Assembly: GCA_951812925.1 (NCBI GenBank)
Contig: OX638368.1
Coordinates: 158,768,492-158,832,491, forward strand
Length of the DNA stretch: 64,000 nucleotides
Reading direction: 5' to 3'
Origin: Calliopum simillimum
Taxonomy: Eukaryota; Arthropoda; Insecta; Diptera; Lauxaniidae
Each line of letters opens with the position of its first letter. Position 1 is the first letter of the stretch. Below, piece by piece: positions 24,923-37,267 of the stretch. The position numbers and the translations under genes are program-made. The notes beneath the pieces were generated by a model. That model worked only from the letters and a program-made list of their open reading frames with translations, was not told where the DNA came from and did not search any database.

Positions 24923-25928
24923 CCGTATTCTTATAAATCGTATTGGCACGCTGCACATGACGTGTGATCGCCTCAATGCTGGCCTCATCAGAGCCCATTT
25001 TCTGAAAAAATGTATGATCGGCTTGCAGATATAACATACAAGTGATTTTACGATCGTAGAGTGCACGCGCTGAACTGCTACCACCATGCATGCCATTGCC
25101 ATCACCTGAACCATCCGAACCGCCGCGACCACTCAGAACATTTGTCATCAGCATGCTGTTGAAATTCGGATATTGATTATTGTTGTTGGTCGGTGTCAAT
25201 GTAATATCGGGCGGATTGTAATTGTTAACAATGATGTTGGGCTTTTTGGTTGCACCATTTTTGGTGATAATCTCAACATGGGTCTTATGACTTGGACGAT
25301 CATTGGCATTAAACATTGTTGTCCAATTTGTGTTGAAGAAATTGTTAATGAAGTTGTTGTTATCGTTGTTGTAGATGCCATTGTTGCTATTATCGGCGGG
25401 ATCGTATGGGATATTGTAGTTGTTGTTATTGCTACTGCTGGTGCTGCGATTATTGTAGGTGCTAACAATGATATTTTTATGTTTCGTATAGGTTTTACGC
25501 ACACCCCCACCACCGTGGTTGTAATTGTTATCAGCGCCGCCACCAAATGATGTTGTTCCTCCTGTTGCTGAATTGCCGGGATTGTAATTATTCACAATGA
25601 TATTACGATTTCTTGATGATTTTGTTGTTGTTGTACCTGCTAATGATGGCGTGAAGCCTGCTCCACTGCCATTCGATAAACTGACGCCGCCGCCGCCACC
25701 GGCTGCATTACGCCACGTGATCACAGATCCTTTTTGTAAAATTCGCTCCCTATCGCCTTGTTGTATATTTTTTGTTGTCCTCTCAAAAGAACTACGGGTT
25801 CTCTCCTCCTCATGCTCCTCTTGCGTATCTAAATTTTTGAATATGCTAAAGTCATCATTGTAGGGTACATCGAGGTCAAGTGGAAGTGGTGGATTTTGAT
25901 GGTCATTACTGCTGCTGGATGCGGATAG
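24923..25928 (-). CDS. kuz: kuz (ADAM10) large exon: low-complexity insert and first catalytic-domain residues
   Basis: This 1,006-nt exon encodes 335 residues in phase with both neighbours. It opens LSASSSSNDHQNPPLP directly after CTTTTCCAG; the reading upstream of 25928 is intron, so the apparent Met at 25994 is not the start. Residues 1 to about 290 are low complexity: an acidic patch, poly-Gly, and Asn/Thr/Ser-rich runs, with three copies of (N/K)xNIIV(N/S)xYN. The last 42 residues (KITCMLYLQADHTFFQK, then HVQRANTIYKNT) are the conserved start of the ADAM10 protease domain. In human ADAM10 only a short linker separates the furin site from this point. The exon ends ACG-G before GTAAGT. Confidence 0.93.
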
Positions 25929-27461
25929 CTGGAAAAGGTAGAGAAGAGAAAATGCAAAGTGAAAAATAGAACGACTCTGTGTAAACGTAAACAAATGAAT
26001 TAAACGTTAATTAAATGTAAAAAATGACGGAAAAGGTAAAAATTAACGTAATTGGGACACAGTCGTGGGCAGCCAGGCTTTTACTCTTGAATGCGTGTGT
26101 ATTTATGGCCAATTAAAAGCAGAAAAAAATGTTGAGGTTAAAAAGTTGAGCAACAAAAAACCTCATCAAGTACTGGGTAGCGCACTCATAAATAAAGAAA
26201 ATTCGAAGGTAAATTGTACAGTCATTTTTCAGCTTAAAATTTTAATTAAAATCGAGCGTAGCTGAATCAAAGGTGGGATGAATTTTGTGAACATGTAGTT
26301 GTTTACATAATTAAGTTGATATTGAAGGTCAGGGAAATTAAAAAGTATTAAATATGCAAAGCTTTAGATACGCATTTCTATTTGGAGAAAATTTTGTGAA
26401 AAAATTAGTGTTGAGTTTTTGATAAAAATAAGATTTGCGTGTGGGTTTAGAAGGCCATAGATCTTTTGAACATAGCAGAGAATAAAATAGATGGATTTTC
26501 TACCCACTTTGTGTTCTTTTTGATCTAAAATTGCTGCTCTTAATTAAAAAATGGTTTGCTCAAAATCAGTATTTAATTCAATTTCCCAACTAAACTTACA
26601 CTTTTACACTTTTGTGAAGAATACGTAGAAAATTGATGTGAAAACATTGCCGATAAATTAATAAAAATTATTGAGCTGATTTATGACAAATTCATGAGTT
26701 GTTTGGAAGTGATTTGCATCTAATGTCATTAAAATGACACTACAACGAATTGATTGGATATCGCTGCAAAATTCGAAATTAGCAATTCTGCTGTCGAAAA
26801 GTATGTCAGATATGACCATTCTTTTATTTATGTTTTTTCTAAAGTAAAGTTATTTTTTTATAGATACCGTCTGTATTGTGATTGTGACACTTATGACATT
26901 TTGCTGCATTATATGCAAAAAACAATATATGTATTTGTATTGTAATAATACAGCATACTGAACTTCAGAGAGCATTTGGAAATACTTATGTACTTGATGG
27001 TTAAATAATAAGCTTTTGAATTTTACGACGTGACACTTATGACAGTGATTAACAAAAACAGTTTTTTATCAGCAAACGATCTGGAATTTGATGCTTATAA
27101 TTAATCTGTTCTTTCTTACACATCGATTAAACAGTTGCGTAATCATGTGATATATATTTTAATTACTAGAAATGAAAACTTTCCATGAGTAGAAAAAATG
27201 AGTTGAAATTGAGGGACACATGTTATTTTTGCTCTCAGAAAATGAACACAACTCAGGTTATAAATTTAAAATTTTTTTTTCTGAGCAAAAAATACACTTT
27301 TAATTCAGACATTTACATCGATTGAGCTCATTCGAACATGTCATTAATGTTACAGGTACCGTGACACTAATGATTTTCTCTCATGTTTTTTTCCTGTCAA
27401 TTTTTAAGTCATTTTATACAGTTTTCTATTGAATATTTTGAAAAAATAGTTTATGTCGGAT

Positions 27462-27480
27462 AAGTACCCCTCTTTCTTTT
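27462..27480 (+). repeat. target-site duplication, left copy (RTE insertion)
   Basis: AAGTACCCCTCTTTCTTTT here and AAGTATCCCTCTTTGTTTT at 28361-28379 differ at two of 19 positions and bracket the LINE fragment exactly. Confidence 0.75.
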
Positions 27481-28360
27481 CTTGACGATATCCTAAATAA
27501 AGCTCTTAATAAGGCCAAAAGGGGTATCCAATGGAACTTTACCGAACATCTAGAAGATCTCGACTACGCTGACGACATTTGCCACTTTTCGTCCAAACAC
27601 TCAGATATGCAAAGCAAAATTGAAGACCTTGTCTTGGAATCACAAAAGGCCGGCCTAAAAATTAACGTATCCAAGACTAAAAGCATGAAGCTAAACGCAA
27701 ACAGGGATGGCATCGAGTTTAAAGCTGGCAGTGATGACATCGAAAACGTCGATAGCTTCACGTATTTAGGCAGCATTATCTCCATGGATGGTGGAGCAAA
27801 AGAGGATATCAACTCAAGAATAGCAAAAGCAAAAGACGCGTTTGCTCAACTGAACAAAATATGGTCTTCATCCGTTATTTTCACCAAAACGAAAGTGCAC
27901 ATTTTTGATTCGAATGTCAAATCGGTTTTGTTATCTGGGTGCGAAACATGGCTTGTTACTGAACAACTAACGAACAAGCTGCAAATATACGTCAACAAAT
28001 GCTTATGGCGTATACTAAAGGTTTAGTGGCCTCGCACTATATCAAATGCCGAGCTACATCAAAAAAGCAATCAGAGGGCTATAGCAAACGAGGTCAAGCT
28101 GCGCAAATGGGGATGGATTGGTCACACTCTCCGGAAACGACACAGCGAAGTTTGTCCGCAGGATCTTGAGTGAAATCCACAAGGCAGTAGAGGACGTGGT
28201 AGACCCAAAACCAACTGGAAAAGGTCACTGGAAAAGGAAATACAAGAATTGGGAAAGTCATGGCAAGAGATCAAAGTCATCCCAAGGGATCGCAACAAAT
28301 GGAAATGTTTCATATTGGCCCTATACTCCTCCTAGGATTTAAAGGAGAATACATACATAC
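27481..28360 (+). mobile_element. 5'-truncated RTE-type LINE, reverse transcriptase C-terminal part
   Basis: From 27482 the plus strand reads LDDILNKALNKAKRGI, then DLDYADDICHFSS (the YADD polymerase motif), GLKINVSKTKSMKLN, FTYLGSIIS, AFAQLNKIW, SVLLSGCETW and a C-terminal RKWGWIGHTLR and SRGRGRPK segment. These belong to the RTE-like clade of non-LTR retrotransposons. A TAG follows RILKV at 28024 and a frameshift lies near 28130, so it is dead. It ends with an ACATACATACA tail. The upstream endonuclease and first polymerase motifs are absent because of 5' truncation at insertion. Confidence 0.88.
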
Positions 28361-29819
28361 AAGTATCCCTCTTTGTTTTTAAGGAAAATATTTTGGTTTC
28401 ATTATTGTATTTATTGGCAAATCACATGAAATTAGCTTTATATTAATGACAGTGTTTAATCGGAATGACTGTTATGTTTAGTTAAATAATTTTCATTGTA
28501 TTTTATGACAAAGAAGCAAAAATATTCTTTTTTCATACAAAATTAATTAAATTTTTTATAATTTTTCTGCTTCTTAATTTTTTTTTCCATTTTATTTGAA
28601 ACTGAAAAAATGTTGTCGCCAACTCAACACAAAAAAGAAATGACATTTTAATTGGATTTGTTGAAAAATAAAACAGAATAAAAAAAAGTCAAAAAGGACA
28701 ACAACAGGACATTTTAAAAAATATAAACCAACACGGACATTCTCATTTTGCCATTTGGCCATTTTGTAATTTTGACCACAGTCACTAATTTCTGCACTTA
28801 ACCCTGGCAGACAGGCATGGTGGACAGTTTCGAGGGAAGCAACAAAAAAAAAAACCTAGAAAGAGACAGAAAATAAAACGGACTCTGATAAAGCTTAACA
28901 AAGGGTAAAATTAAGGGAATAGCAGGTTACTAAATGTGGTATGGCTGGTAAAGAAAATAACACAGAAAAAAACCCTTACAAAAACCAAAAGCAAAAGAGA
29001 GAGAGACAACAAAAAACAGAAAAAAAAAAATGAAAAAATTGCTGAATTTGCAAATTGTGCTGGTCAGTTGACCTCTTTATATTGGATGTGGATATGTACG
29101 AAAGCCTATGTGCGAGTATGTACAAATACTGTGCAACTGTTGGATAGTGGATATATGTATGTATGTATGTCAATAGCAACACAAAGCACAACACAACAAC
29201 AATGCGAACAAAAACAACAACACATGTTGATGTTACTAATTAGTTCATACAGCTGACTGACTTAACGACCATGTCCTGTGTCCATGGTAGCCACAACTGA
29301 AATTTTCGTTTTCAATTGCACAGCTCAACTTTCGATTTATTGGTTTTGTTGTACACTCCACTCTGCTCTGATAAAATCTGTTCTTCGGAATCTTCAAAAA
29401 TATCGATTAACAAATAATAATGTAGTAGAATATACAAGTCAACCACAAGAGAAAAAAAAATGGCAACTACGTAGAACATCATCATATGTGTCGCGTTGTC
29501 ACAAAAGGTACCTTATCATGCCAAGGAACGCAGGGTAAATTTAAATATTACCATACTACCGAATTAAAGGAAATTGAACTAGAATTTCAAAAAAAAAAAT
29601 TATAAGAGGATATGTGAATAGGACCTTTTTGATACTAAAATTGTCGCCAAAGTCAAAAAATAGAAAGAAAAAAAAAAAAACCAAAATATCAAATTTAAAG
29701 GTTCAAACCCTAAGCCCTATAAATTATATTAACTATCTAAAAGCTTATTCAATTAGCTAAAACTTTGCCATAGAAATGTTTTCTCTAAAATGTTAGGGTG
29801 ATCCAAGAACTTTTTTTTT

Positions 29820-30275
29820 ATAAAACAATTCAGAAAATCAGTTTTAACCCTATAACTCGTCAGGGGTACATTTTAGACCCACCCCATGCATCGAACCTCC
29901 AAAACGTTCGTGTTCGTGGTTTCAACCTCAAATATCTCAAAATCTAGTTGCATGACTGAAGTTGTTACAAATAGAAGAAGATTGCAACTAATAAGGACAT
30001 ATTCAAGGTTGGGTGTGGGCCCATTTTTTCAGCAGATGTTATTTGACTCAATGCACTTTAAATATTTACCGAATCTCATCAATATGGCTGAAATCATTTC
30101 GGATATATAATGTGGTACCGCCCACTTTTCCAGTGGATGCTTTTTTTCTCTGTGTCTTTTACAAATTTACCACATTTCATCTATCTGTGTCTAATAGTTT
30201 CGGAGACATGGCGAATTTGTTTTTGGAGCGTGGCACCGCCCATTTTCACTTTTATTTGTTTCATCTTATTTGATT
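29820..30275. repeat. relic of the TAGACCGG foldback interior
   Basis: The segment with GTTGGGTGTGGGCCCATTTT, CAGTGGATG, TAATAGTTTCGGAGACATGG and GGAGCGTGGCACCGCCCATT follows 9825-10085 of foldback copy 1 in the same order. No TAGACCGG end is preserved here. Confidence 0.5.
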
Positions 30276-31059
30276 TGATGACTATTTTTTGTGTATCAGA
30301 TTTCGTAAAAAAATTGTACCATTTTGACCTTAACTCATGTTTAGTCCTGTACTGAACTGAAAAATTTACTCTAGCAAGATAAGGTGCTTTTTGTCACGAC
30401 GCGTCACATACATATATTTGTTTAAAAAATCGTTTTTCCTCTTAAATTTCTGTTGCAGAAATTTTCTTGCAGGATGTACTTATATGTGCAATTTGTCGAT
30501 TTGGTTGATTGGTTTTGTGGTTTTTCGTTTTCTTTCTTTTCGAAACAAATGCATTTTCACAAATGCAATCAGATTTTCTAAATGTTGGATGATGCAGAAG
30601 GATTCTTACTGATTTTTTAATTAGATCAGCAGGATGTAGTATTTTAAAATCGAAAATTGTTAAATTCCTGACAAATGATAATATTTATCACATCGTCGAG
30701 TTCATAATCTTTTATTGTATTCTTTGGACTCAATATTATACTGTGAAACATAACCGGCTTCAAGGATTATACATATCTCCAAGCTTATCGCCAACAGTTA
30801 TTGGTTTTTGTCTCAGTTCAATGTTCTTCGAGTCAACAAATCTAAATGCAAAATAAATTTCTTTATCTCTAGAAATCTTTTCTTCTTTTCTCAATAAAGG
30901 AATGTTGACTTTCTAAATGACCTTCATAAAAATTTAAGAATTCTCTGCTTACTTTTTGGCTACCCTTTTACGGAATTTTTGGTAAAATCGTTTTTTTTTG
31001 GATCAGTTTAGATGTCATGGGGTTCCCAAAAAAATTGTTTTTATTTGTTTAAATTCCTG

Positions 31060-31644
31060 CGTGAACGCATGGGGGCGTACGCCAAGTGGTAGCCTTTCTT
31101 TCGCTACTTAAATGAGGCGCCAAGCATAAATCTCATTCGAAAATGGGTGAAGAACTTTGAGAAAATTGGTACAACATTGGACAAAAAATCGGGGCGACCA
31201 ATATCACTAAGAATGGCATAAAACGTGGAGAGTGTTAATCAGTTGTTTTGTGGCGATACAAATATTTTAATTCAGAAGCGTGCCAGTTCTTTAAATGTGC
31301 CTAGATCGCCATTGAAGCATATTGTGCACAAACGCCTAGATTCAATTGTTACAAGAATTAAGGCTCCAAAATGCCAGTCAAAAGCTTAACTTTGTAAACC
31401 AGATAATTGAGCGCTTTTCAACATAAATTGTTCTCCATGCAGCCCTGGTTTATTCCCTAAGGAATTTTTCCTATACGATTATCTCAAATCTAAAGTTAAT
31501 ACAAATGAACTAGCTCATTTCTTTGAAAATATCCATCTTGAAATGGCAGCCATCACGGAGTCTACCCGCCGAGTCGTCACAAGAAATTTAAGTGTTCGAA
31601 TAAACGAGGGTTTACATTTGGACGATATTATTTTTAAGAAATAA
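31060..31644 (+). pseudogene. Tc1/mariner-type transposase relic, internally deleted
   Basis: The start reads EAPSINLIRKWVKNFEKIGT and then KKSGRP, an N-terminal helix-turn-helix region. Several stops follow. The end reads FFLYDYLKSKVNTNELAHFF, then RRVVTRNLSVRINEG and HLDDIIFKK-stop at 31644, the usual C-terminus of an insect Tc1/mariner group. The catalytic middle section is missing between about 31400 and 31440. Confidence 0.65.
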
Positions 31645-31789
31645 ATTGTGGACTTTAATAAGTAATGAGCATAATTTTTTAAAAATTTTTAAAACATCTT
31701 AAAAAAATTCAAAAAAATGCTCACATTTATAAAGGCTGGAATCGGCAAGTGCTCAAAATTCGACCACAAATGTTTTAAATAATTTTGGT

Positions 31790-32790
31790 ACTTTTGGACA
31801 CTTTTAGTACTTTTTTTTTCTAGACCATCCCAGGTATAGTTCAAGCGAAACATAAACAAAACAAAAAATATAAAGTCAGTGCTATTCTTTTTGTCTTTCT
31901 CTTTGTGCTTTATTCTTTTTTCAGCTCTGTGTGACTGTGTATGTTGTTGTTGTAAATACTAAAAAAATTATATTTAACTAGCTGGCCTGGTTGCGACTTC
32001 GTTCGCCCATTCCCGATGCCTTTACGTACGAAGTCCCATCCATCTCCATCTTCCCTCTCTTCCAATCACTAAGGTTTTTAAAGATCCATGTATCAACTTT
32101 TGTAATCATAGCTCCCATAGGTACAGAGATATAGCGTTTTATATATTTTTTGTTTGAAGGGTGCAACTCCTCCTTCTCACCTCCCCGCCCAAGTTTTTCA
32201 AAGTAAATGGTAGATAGAATATTCATGTATTTATGTACCAAGTTTTATAACGATATAAGCGATATGTGAAAAAATATAGCATTTTGTGTGGTTTTAAAAA
32301 CTGGATGCAATTCTCCTACACCCAATATCCCCCAAGTTTTGCATGGTGAATGGTAGATATGTACGGTATGCTTAAGTTCATCAATTTTCATAATCATAGC
32401 TTGTATAACTGTAGAGATATAGCATTTTTTGTATTTTTTTCGTATGGGGGGTGCAACCCCCGTTCCTCTCAGTGGCATCCCACCCCCTTAAGAACCTTCT
32501 ACAGACCATAACAAACAATTTAAAAAAAAAATATGCATATCGGCCTTGAAGTTTCCGCGTTCATAAGCTACATACGGACACCATTTCATTTTTATATAGA
32601 TAGATTTATATAGATTTCATTTGGTTTAAAGTCAAAGTATTAACATAATTTTAGCTTTGTGCACATCTACACACAAATACCTTTCTAATGGTATATAATT
32701 TAAAGTCGTACTCCATTTCTAACATAGAAAAAAAAGATGGACAAATTTTTGTCTTGCGTATTTATATAGAGATTTCATTTTGCTGACAGC
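31790..32790. repeat. repeat family B, copy interrupted by a Helitron
   Basis: The left part (to 31977) contains TTTTTGTCTTTCTCTTTGTG and CAGCTCTGTGTGACTGTGTA. The right part (from 32615) has CACACAAATACCTTTCTAATGG and ACAAATTTTTGTCTTG. The two are contiguous in the copies at about 36000-36400 and 47940-48380. It is non-coding; its ends are not defined well enough to classify. Confidence 0.6.
31978..32614 (-). mobile_element. non-autonomous Helitron, 637 bp, inserted in repeat B
   Basis: On the minus strand it begins TCTATATAAATC and ends in CTAG. It is preceded by A and followed by T, with a GCGAACGAAGTCGC stem about 14 bases before the end. These are canonical Helitron features. It interrupts repeat B at a site that is intact in other copies. 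The interior has two AT-rich units with AGAGATATAGC(A/G)TTTT and GGTGCAACCCC/TCC phrases and no Rep/helicase sequence. Confidence 0.75.
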
Positions 32791-34776
32791 GGCCATTCAA
32801 CTGCCGAAAATTTTAAATTAGGGGACTACATCCCATTATGAATGATAAATCATTTTAAAGCTTGAAAATTGAACTTTCATATAAAGCATTTTGAAAAAAA
32901 ATTAAGGGGATTCCTAAATTTTTTAATTTTTAGCTTTTTAAGTAGTATTTTTATAAAAAGTACATTTATCAATACATGATCAATTTACAAAGTTTGATAA
33001 AATCTATGAATTTAGAAAAAACCGTTTTCTTAAGATATTCATAAAAACAAAGTTTTTAATTTAAACTTGACGTTGAAGCCCGAATATCCACAAATTTTTT
33101 ACTCATAAAAACGCTAATTTCAAGACCCTGCCTTCGAATAAGAAATAATACTACAAAACGTTCCACGCATAATTTGTGTCACGCAACAGTACTACAAATT
33201 TTTTGAACGCCTCCTTTTCCGCGTTACAAATGGAAGGACAAAGTGGATATATCGTTGGTAACTTGTTTCAAAATGATTGACCCTATCTATATGGGTTCAG
33301 CAGCAATGTAGACAAATTCACCTTTTGAATCTTGATTCAATTCGTTTTAAAGTTTAAAACCTAAAACTATGCAACTATATTTTGCATGAATATACAGAGT
33401 TAGAAATATCCGAGCGTATTTTGAGGCTTCGACATACGAGACGAATCAAAATGTTACGAAACACATAAAAATGGATTGATTATCGTACGTTCTTGCAACA
33501 GTAGAATACACTTTACATGAGTTTTTAAGAATTTCTTTTTTTGTTTTTTAGCACAAAAATTCTAATTCAGTGACTTAGGAAGAAAACTTCTAAAGCAGCA
33601 TAACAATCCGGGGTTCAAAGTTCACATTTAATGCGGATAAATTATTTATTTTGTAAAAATTACACAAAATGTATTCATAAATTTTGCCTTTACGAATAAC
33701 TTCACTGTTGAATAGAAGGCTCTGCGATAGATATTAGTGGTGGTAACAACTCCATGCAATTATTATATCCCTTTTCAAAATCTAAATCAGTATAACATAT
33801 TGACAAAAGTGTGCCATACAACATTTTGCTTTTACTTATGAAATCTAGCCCAAAAAAGCTGTCTGACTGACTGTTTATCTTGCCAATCACAAGATACAAA
33901 ATTTAGAACATTTAAATTTTGCGCAAAAGCGGAAATTAACTGTCAATCAGTGTGGAGTGTGGCTGGAGTAAGAACACAGAATAAACATTGCTCCTACAAA
34001 GCAGCAGGAAAGCTTGCAGGACGAATAGAAAATCAAGAAATTTATGTGCGTATACTTTACTCAAAATGTTGAGGAACCCAACTGAAGAAAGTTGGTCGTT
34101 AGATATCGGTTTTGTGCGGATTTTCCGTATTCATTTTATTTGAATCCTACGAAGAATCTTTATTATGCCTGTACTTTTCTACTGGGTTTTAAGTTTAAGT
34201 GAGAAAAACAGAGAAAGTGCGATAGACATTCGAAATTTTCAAATAGCGATGATGACAAAAACGCTGCCAAACAGTGGTGGAATGCAATGCCGTAACAATA
34301 TCATTGTCTCGACTGTCTGCCTGTCAGTTTGTCTATCAGTGACAATAATTGGCAGGTTCAATGCTGCTGTTCATGGTATAAAGTCAAATTGAGACAAAAG
34401 CGGAGACAATGCTAAAGTCTCTGCACTCTGAATAATAGAATGAGATGTCAAATGAAGAAAACAATACCGACAGAAAGAGAACATGCAGTCGTATGCCGGG
34501 TAGAAAAACAACCTAATTCGAAATGTGTGTCAGTCACTTAATTGTCAAGTGACAGCAAAAGTGACAGCATAAAGACACGCAACACAACGTTGTAATGCTG
34601 CGTAGCGAGGAACTTGCTGTAAATAAAAGATAAAATACAATAAAGTTTAGGAATTTTATAAATGCAAAGTACTGGCACATTTCGGAATACAAAAACAAGG
34701 GAGATATGGAAGAATGTGCGAAAATGTGGACATATTGAATTTATAAGTCGTTTTTTTTTTTTAAGAAATAACTTAC

Positions 34777-35264
34777 CTCCTCTGGCAGCCATCTTTTGCG
34801 ACGTTTGTGTGCATTTGCCGTATTCGCCGCACTACTTTCATCTGGACTCTGCTGCATGATATCGGTGGCGCTATAACTTTTACTCTTGCCACGCCCACGC
34901 AATTCATTACCAGTTGTTTTTCTGCGTTTCAAATCATCCAGTAACATAGAACGTCGCAGCCGCTCACTAGCACAGTGTACTGCCGCTTGTGAAGAAGTTG
35001 CAGCGAAATCTCCTCTTGCAATGCCATTGGTGGGCTGTGAAGCATCGTTGTCTGCACCACTAACACCGCCACCAACTCCACCACCACTCTTGTGCATATT
35101 CACATCGCTAACCTTATAAACTATGCTATGAACGCCAGTTTTTGGCAAATCATGTGAATACCTATGAACTGGTTCTAAATAATAGTCCTCGGAATTGGTC
35201 TCGATGGTACCATCGAGCAGATTATCACTGGTGAGTATGGCATGTACGTGCGAGTTCTCATCAT
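34777..35264 (-). CDS. kuz: kuz (ADAM10) coding exon: C-terminal half of prodomain and furin site
   Basis: This 488-nt exon (162 codons plus two bases) opens DENSHVHAILTSDNLLDGT and IETNSEDYYLEPVHRY, matching the ADAM10 prodomain segment (human ...IYTGHIYG... and ...TFYVEPAERY...). VHSIVYKVSDVN follows. After a Gly/Ser/Ala-rich spacer comes HCASERLRR, the likely counterpart of the prodomain cysteine-switch Cys. It ends HKRRKR-WLPEE; RRKR is a furin-type cleavage site. The acceptor CTTTCCAG is at 35265-35272 and the donor GTAAGT at 34776-34771. The first base of its split Asp-type codon belongs to an upstream exon not found in the window. Confidence 0.92.
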
Positions 35265-35739
35265 CTGGAAAGAGAAAAAAAAAAAAGAGAAAGGAATAAA
35301 TAAAAATGTAATTAGAATGTTCATTATTTAATTTTTATTATCATGCTATAAAGCAATTCTATCAAGGTTGAGGTGTTTAACAAAGTAATTTGTCATTATG
35401 AATTAAACACATGTCATCGTCTCAGAATGATGTTGTTACTCCAGGTAATAGAAACTGCTTGCGTTCGAAATTTTTTTCCAAGAATAACATCACCAAATGA
35501 TGAACAGGAGATTTGAAAAATGTTAGAAGAACCATTCTTACTGAGTGATACGAGGTCTTTGTACACTTTTCCATTTTTTACTACTAATTAGATATATCAC
35601 TAATAATATGTGTCTTTTCCTAGTGTGCCAAACGGACCCATTTCGAATCCGTAATGGGTTCCCTTTTTATATACGAATTACAAAACAGATTCTCTCTTGA
35701 TCATGTTAACGCTGTATATAAAAAAAAAATTTAAGCGCT

Positions 35740-35800
35740 CAGTTGTAATTATAAAAAAAAAAAACCACCTTTGGTGGGATTCGAACCCAGGCTCCAATGC
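35740..35800 (-). repeat. B-box-bearing tRNA-like fragment
   Basis: The minus strand reads GGGTTCGAATCCCACC, an excellent pol III B box with a T-arm-like stem, beside a poly(A) run on the plus strand, as in the SINE-like copies near 2-5 kb. No tRNA cloverleaf is present. An AAGCGCT block at about 35733 also matches that family. Confidence 0.35.
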
Positions 35801-35959
35801 ATAATTTACAAACATAAGGAAACGGGTCCGTCACTATTTTTTAATATTTTTACGGACTCAAAACAGATTCGAATCCGCTTTTGTGCACATTGGGTTCGTT
35901 CGTTCTTTCATAGCCGTGCACGACTGGTTTTGCGACTTTCTACGTGTATGTACTAGTGT

Positions 35960-36400
35960 CGCCCAATGGTCAAAATTTGAACGCAATTGTAAATATTACA
36001 TAATTTTGGGTTTTTTTTTTTGGGGACAGTTTTAGTGTTTTTTTTTTGCTATTTGGTACAATATAGAAATGCTCACTTATCATCCCTAGCACAGTGACAA
36101 ATGTGAAATGAAAAGAAAACAAAAAAATGAAGTTAGTGTCAGTCAGTTTTTTGTCTTTCTCTTTGTGCTGTATCTTCTTTTCAGCTATGTGTGACCGCGT
36201 ATTTTGTCGTTGTTAATCTGGAAAAATTTGCATTTAATTTAACCTGGCTTAGTGGCAAAATATTAAATAATATTAGCTTTGTACACATTTACACACAAAT
36301 ACCTTTCTAATGGTGTATAATTCAACGTTGTGCTTCATTTCTAACATAGCCAAAAAGGTAAGACAAATTTTTGTCTTGTATAATCACTGTAGTTGAGGTG
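35960..36400. repeat. repeat family B, uninterrupted copy
   Basis: It runs from CGCCCAATGGTCAAAATTTG through TTTTTTGTCTTTCTCTTTGTG and CACACAAATACCTTTCTAATGG to ACAAATTTTTGTCTTG. It has neither the Helitron found in the 31.8-kb copy nor the maT element found in the 57-kb copy, so it is an empty-site reference for both. Confidence 0.6.
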
Positions 36401-37267
36401 AAATTCAACTAAGTTGAATATAATGATGCATATGGGCATATGATTTGTGACGTCACTTGGAACGCTACAATTTTTAAAAGGTTTAATTACAAGTTTTATT
36501 GACAAAACTTCTGACCACTTGGCGATTCCAGTAATCATAAAATCACAAAGAGTAACGTATTAAAAATGACATAAGCAAGTTGATACCTATAAAGCTGGCT
36601 GACTTTATAAAAAGTTTTTTTTGCCTTTAATTTTTAAAAGTTTTTTTTTTTCAAGTTGGTTTTTTAATTTTTTGGAATAAAAGTTAAATAAAATTAATTA
36701 ACTTTTTAAAAAGATTTATTTGATCAAATTTTACTAACTACTAACTTTTGCATAAAATTGTTAAAATTTTAAGATCTGGTTTTTTTCATATTTACTAGAA
36801 AAATGTGAACCAATTTGACCGAAAGTCATATTTAACTCATTCATCGTTCCAACATACATAAGTATTTTTGTTATTTGTTCCACAGTAATAATGTAAATCT
36901 TGGCAACGCTAACAGATTCTTCAAAACAAAGCTTTGTTTGACAAAAAAAAAACAATAATAAGTACAACAACAGCAATAACAACAATAACAAAGAAACCAA
37001 CAATAAAAGCTGTTTGTTGCTGCTGTTGCCGCTCATAACAACAACACGTAGTACAAATAATCTTTATTAACTTGATGACTGCTGCTTCTCCGCGCTTCTA
37101 TGTAGTCTCACCGTCTTAACTGCTACCCCAACACATTTGCGTAAAGGCACAAACACATACACTAACATACGTAGGATGGATTAACATGTGCATGTGTTTA
37201 AGCATAAAAAAATCCCATACCGAACATGTAAACGGTTTATTACATAAAAACTCTTTTGCGCCATTTG

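Larger units (their letters stand above)
25929..34776 (-). other. kuz: kuz intron (8.8 kb)
   Basis: It is bounded by GTAAGT at 34776 and CTTTTCCAG ending at 25929. It contains the RTE fragment, a Tc1/mariner relic, a Helitron and fragments of repeat families listed separately. I see no gene in 25929-27461, 28381-29800, 30300-31030 and 32830-34776. The motif TGACACTTATGACA and close variants recur at about 26722, 26884, 27030, 27350 and 28445. Confidence 0.85.

Noticed and set aside
25173..25550. Long plus-strand frame opposite the kuz exon
   Set aside because: It is the complement of Asn-rich coding repeats (AAC/AAT giving GTT/ATT, read as Val/Ile), not a gene.
25929..25994. Met at 25994 with a hydrophobic signal-like segment as start of the large exon
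   Set aside because: CTTTTCCAG followed by a codon in the right phase shows that the exon starts at 25928. The upstream residues are intron read-through, and the exon continues kuz from 34777.
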